Positions 35,995 to 47,559 of a DNA stretch of 64,000 nucleotides are shown here, piece by piece (the stretch's first letter is position 1; every line of letters starts with the position of its first letter). The stretch comes from Populus alba (taxonomy: Eukaryota > Streptophyta > Magnoliopsida > Malpighiales > Salicaceae): positions 11,702,889 to 11,766,888 of the forward strand of contig NC_133289.1 in NCBI RefSeq assembly GCF_005239225.2, written 5' to 3'. A model generated the notes under the pieces. That model saw only the letters and a list, made by a program, of their open reading frames with translations, searched no databases and had not been told where the DNA came from. The position numbers and the translations under genes are program-made.

Positions 35995-36375
35995 ATGGCC
36001 AAAGGAGGCAAGCTCATGAGGCTCAAGTCGGTCCTCAAGAAACTCAACTCCTTCAACAACAGCAAGCAAAGCCGCCCCTGTAAGATTGGAAGCTCCATAT
36101 CTGTCACCAACGATGACATCTCCTCCTCCTACTCCTCCGGTGATCTCCACCCCGTGTACGTAGGAAAATCTCGTCGACGCTATCTCATAAGCTCCGATAT
36201 CATTGACCATCCACTGTTTCGTGAGCTTGCAGAGAGGTCTAGTTCTGAGGAATCCCCTGAAACTATTAATGTTGCATGTGAGGTGGTTTTGTTCGAGCAC
36301 TTGCTTTGGATGTTGGAGAATGCTGATCCACAACCTGAGTCTCTTGACGAGCTCGTTGAATTCTATGCTTGTTGA
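35995..36375 (+). CDS. Small auxin-up RNA (SAUR) protein, SAUR76/77/78-like, 126 aa
   Basis: An intronless 126-codon frame starts at the first ATG after a TATA box and a CT-rich leader. Residues 1-20 are basic (MAKGGKLMRLKSVLKKLN), then a Ser-rich linker, then the SAUR core at ~52-105 with HPVYVGKSRRRYLISSDIID, HPLFRELAERSS and the terminal VACEVVLFEHLLWMLEN. The 'VYVGKSRR-Y' form and the basic KLKS-like head are those of the Arabidopsis SAUR76-78 group. SAURs of the main clades promote cell expansion by inhibiting PP2C.D phosphatases and so activating plasma-membrane H+-ATPases; members of this subgroup have been linked to ethylene signalling. Length and lack of introns are normal. AT-rich repeats on both sides isolate it from other genes. 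Confidence 0.9.
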   Translation: MAKGGKLMRLKSVLKKLNSFNNSKQSRPCKIGSSISVTNDDISSSYSSGDLHPVYVGKSRRRYLISSDIIDHPLFRELAERSSSEESPETINVACEVVLFEHLLWMLENADPQPESLDELVEFYAC

Positions 36376-39300
36376 GACAAATTCAATTTAAATGGTTATC
36401 GTTTAACAACTTTTGAGGCGATGAACTGATGATTCTTTGGGGTCATCTGCGGCTGGAACATCACGCCATATATATGTATAGAGAAAGTATTGTAAATTGA
36501 TGTAATAAACCAATGATCAGCGGTGTAGGAAAGGATTATTTAGAGAGGAAGGAGAGATTCAAAGGGTGAAGATTAATTAGCACAATTTCACACACCGGCT
36601 AATCTCTAGGCCTGGTGACGATTATGCTTGTTGTTAATTTGTATTTCCATTAATTAATGTTGTTTTATTTTTTTGATGATGTTTTTTTCTTGTAATTTAT
36701 GCTTTTTAGGATTTCATTTCTTCTCTTTTCTCCCTTTTTATGCTGTTGATTTGACGGCCCGCTTCTTGTTGTAAACGCACAACGCAGTTACTGCATGAGA
36801 AGTTTTTGACCCACAGATTATACCAACCAATCTTTTTTTTGTTTTTATCGAAGTGACCTGCTATTAGATTTGATATTTACTTCCATTTAAAATACTTAGA
36901 TTATTTATAGGATGTGTTTTTGAGTGTTTAATTCGGAGGACAATATAATTTTTTTAAAGTATAAATCATATCTTTAAAAGCTAAAAATACATACTTTTTT
37001 ATATGAGCTTCATAAACAAAAAAATAAAAATCATCTCCAAACCAAATACTCTGGAATTAGTTTTTATTTAAACGTAATGGGAGGTGATACTTTCTCACTT
37101 TTTCATGTTCAATTAATTTTTTTAAATTTTTTTTAACGTGGAATAAATTCTTTTAACGAATTACAGGCAAGTCCAAAGATATACAGGAGGATCCGTTTGC
37201 TCATCTGAGATAAGAGAAAAAACCAATGGGCTCCGGCTCTGTCACCGTACAACTTGACAAGAAAACTCAACTGGCGATTTAACGCCGGTTGTACATGGCT
37301 TTCAGGCTGTTACCATATGTGACGACAAAATACCAGAAAGTTGGGTAACCAGACACGAAGCATCTGTTTTAAGCATGGAAAGAAAGTAGATAGCATAGAG
37401 CTATTTAAAAGAAAGGTAATTAAAAAAGGAAACATCTTTTTTTATGATGTTTTTTATTGAGTTGCATTAATTTATCCCAACAACAACATGCCAAGAACTC
37501 GCCATCACCAGCTTGTTTCTCCTAATCTTCACATCACATCACCCAAAATCTCCTCAACCCAATTCGTTTCGCATTGCATAATATTATGACGGTGGTTATT
37601 TTTAAATTTTTTAAATATATATAAAGATAATATTTTTTGCTTTTAATTTTTTTATATCAATATATTAAAATATAAAACAAAAATTAAAACAAAAAAGTTT
37701 CTAGAAATCAAACATGCATACAAGCTATACATTGTGTGGCAATGGGGCCTAGCTAGTTAATTGAGTTTCTTCTCTAGAGCCGTAATTAACTATGAGCAAT
37801 TAGTGTTGAAAGTTGAAGCATTAAAGTCTCAGAATTTGATAAAGTTTCGCCTCTCAATCCGGCCCTAGTAAAACAAAAACAAAAAACCATTCAAATGACT
37901 ATTTATTAAATATTGACCCTTTTCTCAATTTCTCATTTTATCTCTCTAAAACCCTTTATAATATGAGCTTAATTAGTGACTTAATTACAAGACTTAGGAA
38001 GTCAACAAGGCTCTAGGAGGAGAATCAAGACACAGAGGTAGCTGGAGACGGTATATATATACACACACACACATTAATTAATAAAGTTCCAAGTGAGAAA
38101 TGCATAGTTTAATTTACTAATGATTAGGTCGTTGGAGATTCTTTTTTCTTTCTTTCTTTTTTTCGTGGCAATATATCCACACGCTCTTTTGCTTTGTTGG
38201 TTAGACACAAGACTTTATACAAGTGGAAGACACGAATTAGTACCTAGAACGCGTTTCCAAGCTGCCATGCCCAATTTGCCACCCATAAAGCTGATCTCAC
38301 ATAACTAATTTTTTTAAAAAAAAAATTATCTATTTTCTTTTCATTTTAAAATTTTTTTGAAAAAAATTGAAAAAAAAATTTTATTTGGTGTTTTTAGATC
38401 ATATATCAAAAATAATTTTTAAAAAATAAAAAATATATTTTAATGTATTTATAAATTAAAAAATATATATATTTTAAAAAATAACTGATATCTTATTTTC
38501 AAATATCTTTTAAATTGTGTTAACAGCTCAACCAACTTTGAGTTCTAAGCAAAAAAAAAAAAAAAGATATATATTACAATGATCTATAAAATTAAAGATC
38601 AAATGAAGTTAGAATCTAATGATATAATAATAATAATAATAATAAAACGCATAATAAGACAGGGCATGTTTTTGTTTTTTCATAGAGCATGAAGAAAATT
38701 GGAGATAAAAAATAGAAGTCGGTTTTTTTTGCAAAAGTGAAGCATAATAATTATTATAGGGAGGATATTCAATTTTTTGGGGGGTATTAAAATGAAAAAA
38801 AGAAAAGAAAAGAAAAGAAAAGGAAGTGAAGGGAAGAGAAAGGAAGGAAGATTTCTGAATTTATTTTTATATTATTAAAATTCATTTCCTCCTAAATTTG
38901 AAGGAAGTAGATGGTAGTTGAAAACTTTCTTATAATAACAAAGTTACTTGAAAATCTTTCTTTTTTTCTTTTCCGCCTATGTAATTAACAAAACAAGAGA
39001 AATTTCTTTAATTTTCACTTCATTTCTTTTCCTCTTATATCCTTCACATGATTTCTATTTTGTCCTTTTCATTTATTGTATCTCCATTGCCATGCACATT
39101 TTTAATGTATCTATTTCCATATATTTTAGGAAAACCTAGTTTTTGATTCGTGCAACACCACGAGCTGTATCGTACTTTTAATAACTTGAGTCAATCATGG
39201 TTATTTTCTAAAACTCATGATTCAGGGTATAAAAGGTGATAATACCATAAAATTCATATATATATAATAAGAAGTATAATTCTAATGAACCAAATATTAA

Positions 39301-39592
39301 AAGCTGAAAATAAAAATAAAATGTCAATTTAAAAATATAATCCAATAAAAATAACTTGAGTAAACCTATATTAATAGTTAATGATATATCAGGGCCTAAC
39401 AAAAGTTTTCAAAACACAAAAAAGAAAGAAGTTAAGGTGACACTAGAGTTCTTATAAAAGCAAAAACAAAATAAATAAATAAATCATATTAAAACCCCGG
39501 TCATTAAGTTGATTGAGTTTAATAAGCTTGGTTAATTTAATAACATTAAAAAAAACTTAATCCTACTTTAATAATATATAAAACAAAGTAAA
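36376..39592. other. SAUR 3' region, then non-coding AT-rich DNA with MITE-like remnants
   Basis: The 3' UTR probably reaches ~36510-36700 (AATAAA-like TAATAAACC near 36503). Beyond it no gene was recognised. Diverged MITE-like pieces lie at 37590-37720 and 38330-38530. Short ATA repeats (38625-38645) and purine tracts (38795-38850) are present. Confidence 0.4.
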
Positions 39593-39670
39593 CTCGGTTG
39601 AGTCTCCTAAACCTGGGTTAATCACCTAAATTCATGACCCAAGAAATTCTAGACTCGAGCTCAATTAAAA
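39593..39670 (-). repeat. Single inverted copy of the degenerate ~175-bp repeat core
   Basis: AACTCGGTTGAGTCTCC, AACCTGGGTTAATCACC and TTCATGACCCAAGAAATT correspond to the reverse complement of the array cores at 8.7 and 11.6 kb. It lies just before A-rich sequence that is itself tandemly duplicated. Confidence 0.45.
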
Positions 39671-39892
39671 AGCTCAAATTCCAATCAAATAACTATTGAA
39701 GGATAAAATAAAATAAAAACAATCAATTAAAAATTTAACATAACAAAAAAAAAATAGCAATCAAATAATGAGGATTAAACTTGATAGGAAAAAAAATTAA
39801 AAGGTGAAATCTTAAAAGAAATTAATTTTTTTAATCATCTCAATTACAAAAATAGCAATCAAATTAATATTAAAATATGAAAATTATAAAAA

Positions 39893-40316
39893 AAATCAAT
39901 TAAAAAAACTCAAAGAAAAAAAACAGTAATAAAAAAAAAAACAAGAATAAAACCTGATAAGAACAAAAAATTAAAGAAGATAAAATCTTAAAAAAAAATC
40001 AAATTTAAAATCTTAATTAAAAACACTAGTAATAAAAATAATGTAGATCAAATTTGAGAGATGAAAAAATTAAAGTAGGATGAAGTTGAATTTTTTTAAA
40101 AAAACAATCAATTAAAAAAACTCAAAGAAACAAAACAGTAATAAAAAAAAAAACAAGAATAAAACCTGATAAGAACAAAAAATTAAAGAAGATAAAATCT
40201 TAAAAAGAAAAATCAAATTTAAAATCTTAATTAAAAAAACTAGCAATAAAAATAATGTAGATCAAATTTGAGAGATGAAAAAATTAGAGTAGGATGAAGT
40301 TGAAAATTTTTTTATT
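39893..40316. repeat. 212-bp A-rich tandem duplication
   Basis: The stretch beginning TTAAAAAAACTCAAAGAAA at 39900 recurs at 40112 with the same internal order (ACAAGAATAAAACCTGATAA, TAATGTAGATCAAATTTGAG, TAGGATGAAGTTGAA). Only a handful of differences are seen, so it is recent. It is non-coding. Confidence 0.9.
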
Positions 40317-40483
40317 CAAATAAAAAAATTGCAACTAAGAGAATAAGGATTAAATCTAAAAAAATAATAATTAAAGAGTTGTCGTAAAGGTTTTGAGGGC
40401 TAGCGTATAATTAAAGAAGAATTGAACAAAAAAAAAGAAGAAGAAGAAAAAAAGAAAATCCAACTAGCACTAAATCGATGACG

Positions 40484-40672
40484 CCTGTTTGTTTTTGCGT
40501 TTTAAAAGCTTTTTTGAAAAAAATTTGAAATTTTTTTATTAACTTTAAATTAATATGTTTTTAGTATTTTGAAATCATTTTGATGTGCTGATGCTAAAAA
40601 TTCATTGGCATGCATTTTGACACGAAAAATTATTTAAAAAGCAACCACAACCACACTATCAAACAAGCTTAT
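40484..40672 (+). mobile_element. MITE-like ~190-bp element, best-preserved copy
   Basis: Begins GCCTGTTTGTTTTTGCGTTT and ends AAAGCAACCACAACCACACT followed by ATCAAACAAGC. The outer bases GCCTGTTTG and CAAACAAGC form short terminal inverted repeats with one mismatch. The interior contains 'cattttgatgtgctgatgctaaaaatt'. It is non-autonomous, with no ORF. Confidence 0.65.
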
Positions 40673-40699
40673 CAATTTTTTGTATTTTTTATGTTATTT

Positions 40700-41060
40700 T
40701 TTTTTAATTTATTTATTTATCAATTTCATCCTTCAACATTGAGTTACTTGATAATTGAATTGCATAATTTGTTTCAATTTTATTTTCTACGAAATTATAA
40801 TAGTCTCTTGATCTGGGTTGTAGATTTAAAAGATTAACCTTGAATGACCCAAGTCAATTCAATATATTGTCGTCTCAATATTAAAAAGAAAATGTCTTGT
40901 AATTTTTTTTAATCAAATTATATTTTTACTAGCTGTCCAAATTGTCTTTGAACCTATCAAGTAACCGAGTCATATTAGATTAATTCTCATACAATTTAAT
41001 TTTATTTTACTAAAAAGCACATTAAAAATACCTAGATATATTTTTTTTTATGTTAATATT
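40700..41060 (+). repeat. Terminal-type copy of the degenerate repeat, homologous to 48540-48880
   Basis: A repeat core ('cttgatctgggttgtag ... agattaaccttgaatgaccc') is followed by TTAATCAAATTATATTTTTA, then a 'gtccaaattgtctttga' phrase, 'aaccgagtcatat' and a 'tacctagatatattttt' tail. The same succession closes the array at 48.88 kb, indicating a defined end of the repeat family. Confidence 0.6.
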
Positions 41061-41397
41061 AACAATAACTTTATGATTAATTTGTAGAATAAATTGGAAT
41101 AATTTGTAATAACCTAATATGCACAAGGTTTTTAAAAGTTTCTCATTATTATTCAACAAAAATAGAATATATATTTTATTATTATAATTTCTTTATATAA
41201 TTTCATTAGATTTTTTTATTCTTAGATTTATTCATATATGATCATAGAAATGATCAATTCATGATATTTTAGTTTCATATTTAAATTTACATTCACGATC
41301 ATAATGATTTCTTATTTAAAAAGCAATGATTCTAATTTAAAAACTATTTTTGTAAAAACAAAAATATATGAATAGGAAAATATAATTTTTGTTTTAA

Positions 41398-41398
<1 letters not shown>

Positions 41399-41454
<56 letters not shown>
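41399..41454. repeat. (TA)n microsatellite
   Basis: About 27 AT units. Confidence 0.95.
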
Positions 41455-41456
<2 letters not shown>

Positions 41457-42073
41457 CATGTCACTATAATTTTTACAAAGAATTCTTTAATTACCATTAG
41501 TTTCTGTTTCATAAATCATGTTGTTAATAAAAAAAATATTGCAAAAACAAAGAAATAGAAAAGATGATTTTTATGAAAATTCTTATATTGGAGAGAGAGT
41601 AACTAGTGGCATCCTATTAATTATTACATGTGACTCATATTAAAGAAAGACACATGATAAGGAGAGAGAAGCTAAAATTCATGGCCCATAAAAAAATAAT
41701 AAGGAATTGTTGTTTTGAAAAATAGCATAGTTCACTAAAAGTTTTGAAAAAATAACATTAGTTGAAAAAATATTTGAAAAATAACATTGTATGAACACAA
41801 TTGCATTTTATAATATCATTTTTATACGTAACTGCTATTTGGAATAGTGGTCGCCTCTCAAAATATATTTTTCTACACAATTACTATTTAAAATAGTAGT
41901 TTAGTGAATGTTTCAAAATATCTTTCTTTTAATAATTAATTAATCTTAACAAAAGTTAACCAAATGATAGGATTGAAGATCCAATGGCTAAGGAAGAAAG
42001 ATGAGATAAGATAATGTGACATAAAAGAGAAATGAGAAGAAAAAAAATAAAAAAAAGAATGGGTCACCATAGA
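41455..42073. other. AT-rich stretch without a recognised feature
   Basis: No coding frame and no repeat partner were found. The phrase 'aaaataacatt' recurs three times between 41720 and 41790. Confidence 0.4.
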
Positions 42074-42310
42074 CAAACCAAGACTCTATTTTCAACACAC
42101 TCGGTATTGTTAGAAAGATTTTGACAAAACGATTTTAACCATACCTTGAAAGAACAACAAAAAAGGTTGTAATGAATTCTAAATTAACCTTGAACAAAAC
42201 CTCTAATAAATTACGATCATATTTGATGGTCTTTCAAAATGTGGTTAGAATCGTTTCATTCAAATATTTCTAACAGTATTAGGTGTGTCATAAACAGAGC
42301 TTTGGTGTGT
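42074..42310. mobile_element. Fold-back (hairpin) element with ~80-bp imperfect arms
   Basis: The left arm (42074-42151: CAAGACTCTATTTTCAACAC, then GTTAGAAAGATTTTGA and CGATTTTAACCAT) is the reverse complement of the right arm (42228-42310: GTTAGAATCGTTTCATTCAA, TTTCTAACAGTATTAGG, GTGTGTCATAAACAGAGC), with roughly 75 percent pairing by eye. The loop is ~75 bp. The form fits a MITE, and a transcript would fold into a long hairpin. Confidence 0.6.
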
Positions 42311-43554
42311 TCTCGATAATCTTAGCTATTAAATCTTGAATCTCATTTCTTGGTTATTGGATTTTTATAAAATTTTTGGTTGATTTTTTATGTATGTTAA
42401 TTGAATTAAGAGGGACATGGTTTTTGGAACAATCATAATTCCCAACAGCGGTTATGTTCATCCATTATTTCTAACCACGGTTGTGTTCAAACTATTTTAT
42501 TTTTTAATGTTTTTCTAACTTGTATTATTTTCTAATACCCAAAAAATAGTATGAATATCTCAACAATAATTTCTTTCTCCTCCTTATATTTATCATTTAA
42601 AAAAAAAAACATATGCCACACGGAGTAGTAACCAAGATGCCACTATTTACTCTCAAATCACCTTAAAATTCGTACAACTTTTACTAAAAACACACACACA
42701 TTGTTCCTCTGCTATTTTATTCATTTTTAATTTTATTTACTTAAATAAATGTAGATTTTAAAAATTACTTTGTCACAGCACGCCGTCATTGTAATAGTTC
42801 CCAGTTCATAACTTCTTATGTTTACAAAATCAACGAACAGCGAACGCAGAAAAAAAGAACCACCATGGATATGGCTTTTGTTGACACATGGGAAATAGTA
42901 TACCCAAATCACCACGATTACCCTGCAGCCGCTGCAGCCGCGTTGCCTGTCTGGATTCGAAGAAGACAAACAATCTAACATTAGAAGACAACCGCTTATG
43001 GCGGCTTTTTCATCGAAAAGAGAGATGGCCAATCGCCTTTCAGTTTTACACATTTGTCCTGTAGTGAAACATCCACAGAGGGTATTTATGTCTTTCAGTC
43101 AGTCAGAGAGGACCAGAGAGGAAGCCAGCCCACGTGGGCGTGGGTCGTCAAAATCTGATCTTGGGTCACAAAATGACCCATCTCTCACCTCACGGTTCCA
43201 TGTGACTCGTGGAATTTTTGTCCCCAATAAATTTTCTATATATTCTTTTCATATGATTATAGACATTGAATTTTCATATGATTCCATGAAGTATATATAC
43301 ATATACTCCATGATTTGATGCATAGGAGACAAAGCATGATTTGAAGCATACATGGAGGAATCATTTGCACCTAGGAAACTTTTAAGAATTCGAAATGTTT
43401 CCTGCATTTAAGTCAGTCTAATCTGGGCACCATCAATCTTGTAATAAATGATCATGATTTTATCAAAACAAATAACCTATGATTTGATCAGATTGTCCGA
43501 AGTTACTTATTATGAGTTTCAGCTAAAGAAACGGCGATGAACTCTTGCGCTTCC
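42311..43554. other. No certain gene; GC-richer island at 42780-43210
   Basis: This island stands out from the AT-rich surroundings. It contains a 37-codon frame at 42865-42978 starting in the context ACCACCATGG with a run of alanines, G-box-like CCCACGTGGG near 43130, and overlapping ~106-codon frames on both strands. None shows a recognisable domain or a confident splice continuation, so I do not call a gene. Confidence 0.35.
42865..42978 (+). other. Candidate short ORF, 37 codons, unknown
   Basis: The start context ACCACCATGG is optimal for plants. The product begins MDMAFVDTWEIVYPNHHDYP and has six alanines in its second half before stopping at TAA. It may be a chance frame or the first exon of something not recognised. 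No TATA box or splice donor clearly supports it. Confidence 0.2.
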
Positions 43555-43872
43555 ACAAAGAGATTTCAAGTCCTTCTGAAAAAGTATGAAAATTAATAAC
43601 CCCTTAATTTCACAATAGAATAAATCACTAATATTAATTTGATTAAATCCCATATAGAGACAATATCTCCGTTAATATAACTTATTAAATCCTCTAAATC
43701 TCTAAAATAATAATTAACAAAGAGATTTCAAGTCCTTCTGAAAAAGTATGAAAATTAATAACCTCTTAGTTTCACAATAGATAAATCACTAATATTAATT
43801 TGATTAAATCCCATACAATGACAATATCTCCATTATAGAACTTATTAAATCCTCTAAACTTCTAAAACAATA
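43555..43872. repeat. 162-bp tandem duplication
   Basis: The unit beginning ACAAAGAGATTTCAAGTCC occurs at 43555 and 43717. Both copies run through AAAAAGTATGAAAATTAATA and 'cactaatattaatttgattaaatccc' to 'taaatcctctaaa'. The copies are ~93 percent alike by eye. Confidence 0.92.
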
Positions 43873-45347
43873 ATAAAAAATAAAAAATAAAATATGTTTT
43901 TAGCGTGTTTTGACTATATAACTATTAATAAGATAATAATGTTTTGAATTAAACTGTCATTTAGTTTTATTTTAATAATTACAAATATTAAAAATTAAAG
44001 GAATTTAACTAAATAAAGATTTTTTTTTTTTTGTATTGACTGAAACGAGACCACCACAAAGACCCATGTTTCGTGTCTGAACTCTGAAGGTGAAGACAAA
44101 GAAAGGAATGGATACGAAATGATGGATGGAGCGGAAGAAAAATTGCAAAGACGGCCCACAGCATATTCTGGAGATCAGGAGGGAGGGGGCTTGTACCTGA
44201 CGTTTTCAATTAACCTTCTCAAAAATAACTTGCGAGCCTCCATGCATCCATGCATGCATGCCACTCAAAATAACTTCATCCATACACACTGTGGTTTACG
44301 GTGCTGTTTAGCAACACAGCCGCCTAAACAGCGCATCATAAATTGAAGGAGGCTCAATTGGATATATATCTATTTATTTTTCTCCCTCACAAGTCAATAG
44401 AAAAGTATGATATATATGTGTGAAATGCATATTTTTCTCATTTTATATATATATGTGTGTGTGTGTGTGTTTTTTTTTTCTTTTTATTTCCCTATTGACA
44501 TAATTTGAGCAGGACTCGGCTCGCCTGTGAAAGAAAAGGAAAGCTCAAGATCACTGTTCCAGTGATGGTAACATGGGAAATGAGACCGCGAGACATCACG
44601 TGATCATGTCTTCTGGTTTTGGGTTTTTTGGAGTCTAGTGACTACAGGGATTTCTAAAACAGAAATACACTGTGCAGAAAGAGACGTGATGGTCTTGTTT
44701 TGTTTTCTCCATTATATATATATATACATGCTGCATGTGCGAGGATTTCATCATTAACTTCATTAGCCACCATATGTAATTGATTATCATGGATTTATTT
44801 TTTAATAAAAATTTAAAATTTTTAGGACTATTAGAGATTTACATGGTTATTAATTTAACAATCTATAAAATTAGATGAGTTACATATAAATTAATCCAAA
44901 TATTTATATTAATTAAAAAAAAAACGATTATAAACATATTTGGCTAAATTTGACTGCTTGCCGCATGCTTGTACACAGCTTGATCGGTAGTCATAACAAA
45001 TTATGTAAGACTGCTAACTGCATGCGAAGGATATTTGGGACAAATTAAAATGAGATTGGATCGAGGCCACAATGAAATCTTAATTAAGATTTCAAGATTA
45101 ATCAAAAGTAATTAATTTATAGTATCATGATTCATGTAAACAGGCCTTTCTTCTAGCTTTCAATCGATGCGATTCGATACTGCATATATCTATCCTTGCT
45201 TGGGATACAGGTTTGAGCCTTCAAAAAAACAAAGAACAATTAATTAATGTTGCCACGAATTGGCATCCATTGAAAGTGGTTTCTTTAGTTTTGTTTTCAG
45301 CTGATACTATATAGTTAGGTAAGATTCAAAACAGAAAGTGAAATGTG
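43873..45347. other. No gene recognised
   Basis: Contains short TA and TG dinucleotide runs (44440-44472, 44715-44727) and a patchwork of AT-rich and moderately GC-rich sequence at 44040-44350 and 44500-44700. Frames present are short and unrelated to any family I know. Confidence 0.35.
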
Positions 45348-46560
45348 TTAGACACTAAACATTCAAGCATTTCAACTTCCCAAGTTTTTATTGATTGCTC
45401 ACACACTACAATTCTTTATACATTATCGCAGAGATTACACTTGGAAATTATTGGATAAATTTCGAAGTGTAATCTATTGTAACTTTCACGTACTAAAGTA
45501 TTTTTTTAGTGGATAAAAGATGAAATTTTATTGGATTTTCATGTATCTGGCAACAAGACTTAATAAATTATATTTAACCTTGTTACTATCAAATACATCA
45601 ATCTCCCCTATAATTTACTTATAAATATTGTCATCAACATACTTTCTTTCGTGATCCTTATTTAGTTTCAAACTAAATTCAATCATTGTACTTATTGAAT
45701 TGCAACTTTTCATTCGCGACTTATCTAGAACTTTTTGAACATATTTCTTTCTTAGAATAAAAACTCTAGCATTTGATTGAATCACTTCAAAGTTAAGAAA
45801 ACTAATGTAACTTTTTACGATCAAACATATTGAATTTAGTCATCATTAACCTTTTAAAATTTTTAAACACAACCCCATTATTATAAATATTAGAATGAAC
45901 AAGATTCAATGTTTTCTTGCTACAAATTTTGGTGATTTCTCTCATTTATATAACAAGCCATAAATATAATGCTTCATATTTATTTTCTATAAAATTAGAT
46001 TTTCTGCCACAACTCGTATTCAAATTAATTTGATATTCAAATTTGTAATGTTCATATCTATGACATTTGAAGCATTCAAAATTTATCTATTGACTTTATT
46101 TTGTAAAAAGTTGAATAATTGTTGTCATATATCGACTTTTTCATATTCATTCTAAACAATTCAAATTCTAATTGAAGTGCTTGAAGCTGCTATCTCTTTG
46201 CTCTATTTATTCCTTGATATTTCTTTTCATAGAATCTCTCAAATATCCTTTCAGGTTTTTTTATTTTCATGTTTTTTTAATCAACCTAAATTCTGATACA
46301 AAATGTTAGAAACTAAACATATAAATATTTGAACCTTCCAAGTTAATTTTTATTGATCAATTATACACTTAAATTCTTTATATACCGGGCCTTATATTTA
46401 TAAAGAGATTACATCTATAACTATCATAATTTAGTGAGGATTCTAACTAACTAGTTAAACAAAAACTCTAGTTAAGTAGTCTAACATAAATTATTTTGAT
46501 GAAGAATTCTACTCATATTAGAATTTTAATTAATATATAACAAAATACATGTGCACAAAG
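45348..46560 (-). mobile_element. Ty1/copia deletion derivative with two LTRs
   Basis: Direct repeats begin TGTTAGA(C/A)ACTAAACAT at 45348 and at 46301, sharing CTTCCAAGTT, TTTTTATTGAT, AATTCTTTATA and AGAGATTACA; they are about 250 bp each. Just inside the right LTR, 46283-46300 reads ATTCTGATACAAAA, the complement of a tRNA-iMet-type primer site, so the element is read on the minus strand. The ~700-bp inside holds a fragment of copia reverse transcriptase and RNase H with frameshifts (SYISFLNFEVIQSNARVFIL, KKYVQKVLDKSRM, DDNIYKQIIGEIDVF). Gag, protease and integrase are gone. The outer boundary of the right LTR is approximate. Confidence 0.7.
45480..45850 (-). pseudogene. Ty1/copia reverse transcriptase C-terminal fragment
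   Basis: Minus-strand frame 45824-45615 encodes 'FEVIQSNARVFILRKKYVQ' and 'CNSISTMIEFSLKLNKD', matching the copia RT end (usual 'LGIEVIQ..GIFISQKKY', 'CNPVSTPVE..LKLSKD'). It continues, past stops, into 'YKQIIGEI' and 'LVARYM' (usual 'YRQLVGSLMYL', 'LISRYM'). Confidence 0.75.
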
Positions 46561-47559
46561 CACTGGTTCAATATCGCATCCAAGGAGAGGCTTGCAGCCT
46601 CGTTTGGTTAGGGTGTACTTCATTAGCTTCCACAGGATAAGAGCTATGAATGGTATGTGGTCATGTCAGGTTATATCCATGGATTGTCAAAGACTAATCT
46701 TGTTTTTCAAGGAAAGATGTCCTGTCCTATATATGCTTGGCAGCTTACAAGAGTTGGGAAGAATTTCCGCATGACGTGATGTTTTTACATATCATTATGA
46801 GGCTAGAAGGAGTGATTATTACGAGATAATCATAATGTTGGGTGATGGTGATAATTAAGTTTTCTGTATTTTATTTATATTTTCTTAATTTTCCACTTAT
46901 TTCCTATGATTATCTACCTATATCTCGCAGTCAAAATTGACCTGTAGTAACATCACGTCACTATGAGCAAACCAAGAGTAAGAAATTCATTAATTATTGG
47001 AGAGGGCTTCAATTCATAAGCCTTATATGATTATTGTGGTTGTATTTTAAATAATATTTTGTGTTAAAATATATATTAATGATTTTTAAAAAAAATTATT
47101 TTTAACATCAATATATTAAAATAATTTAAAAAAAACTAAAAATATATTAATTTAAAATTAATAAAGAATAAAAAAAATTAAAATTTTAAATTTTTTAAAT
47201 ACATAAACAAACAAGTCCTTAAAAAAAAAAGAAAAGAAGGATGGGTTAACATTTAGTAGGCGTCCAGTAGTGTAGCTAGCCTCTATGTAGGGATCTAGCC
47301 CTTGGATATTCTACGAGTTTGGACATGACGACAGACCAAGAGCCCATGACTCCACAAGCTCTAGACTCAAGAGTTCAAAGCAATAATGATATGCCTCTTT
47401 CGTCATCCCTCGAAAGAGTACCATTCCGTCAGCCGTTATGTACCAGCCCATTCGTTGATGGTACAAATTACATACAGGTAACTTTTGTCCATTTCTGATT
47501 CATTCATTAACAATTAAAAAAAAAAACCTTTTTTCCCTACTGTACCATCTACACAAATT
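46561..47559. other. No gene; one MITE-like copy at 47035-47222
   Basis: The stretches 46561-46830 and 47240-47480 are less AT-rich but show no recognisable domain. A MITE-like copy lies between them. Confidence 0.35.
47035..47222 (-). mobile_element. MITE-like ~190-bp element (inverted orientation)
   Basis: Begins TGTGGTTGTATTTTAAATAA and ends AAACAAACAAGTCC, the reverse arrangement of the copy at 40.48 kb. The interior contains 'acatcaatatattaaaataattt'. Confidence 0.6.

Noticed and set aside
35881..36333. 150-codon minus-strand frame opposite the SAUR76-78-like gene
   Set aside because: Antisense shadow of a confident gene.
44009..44346. Overlapping ~70-codon frames
   Set aside because: Opposite-strand pair, no protein family, no promoter signs.
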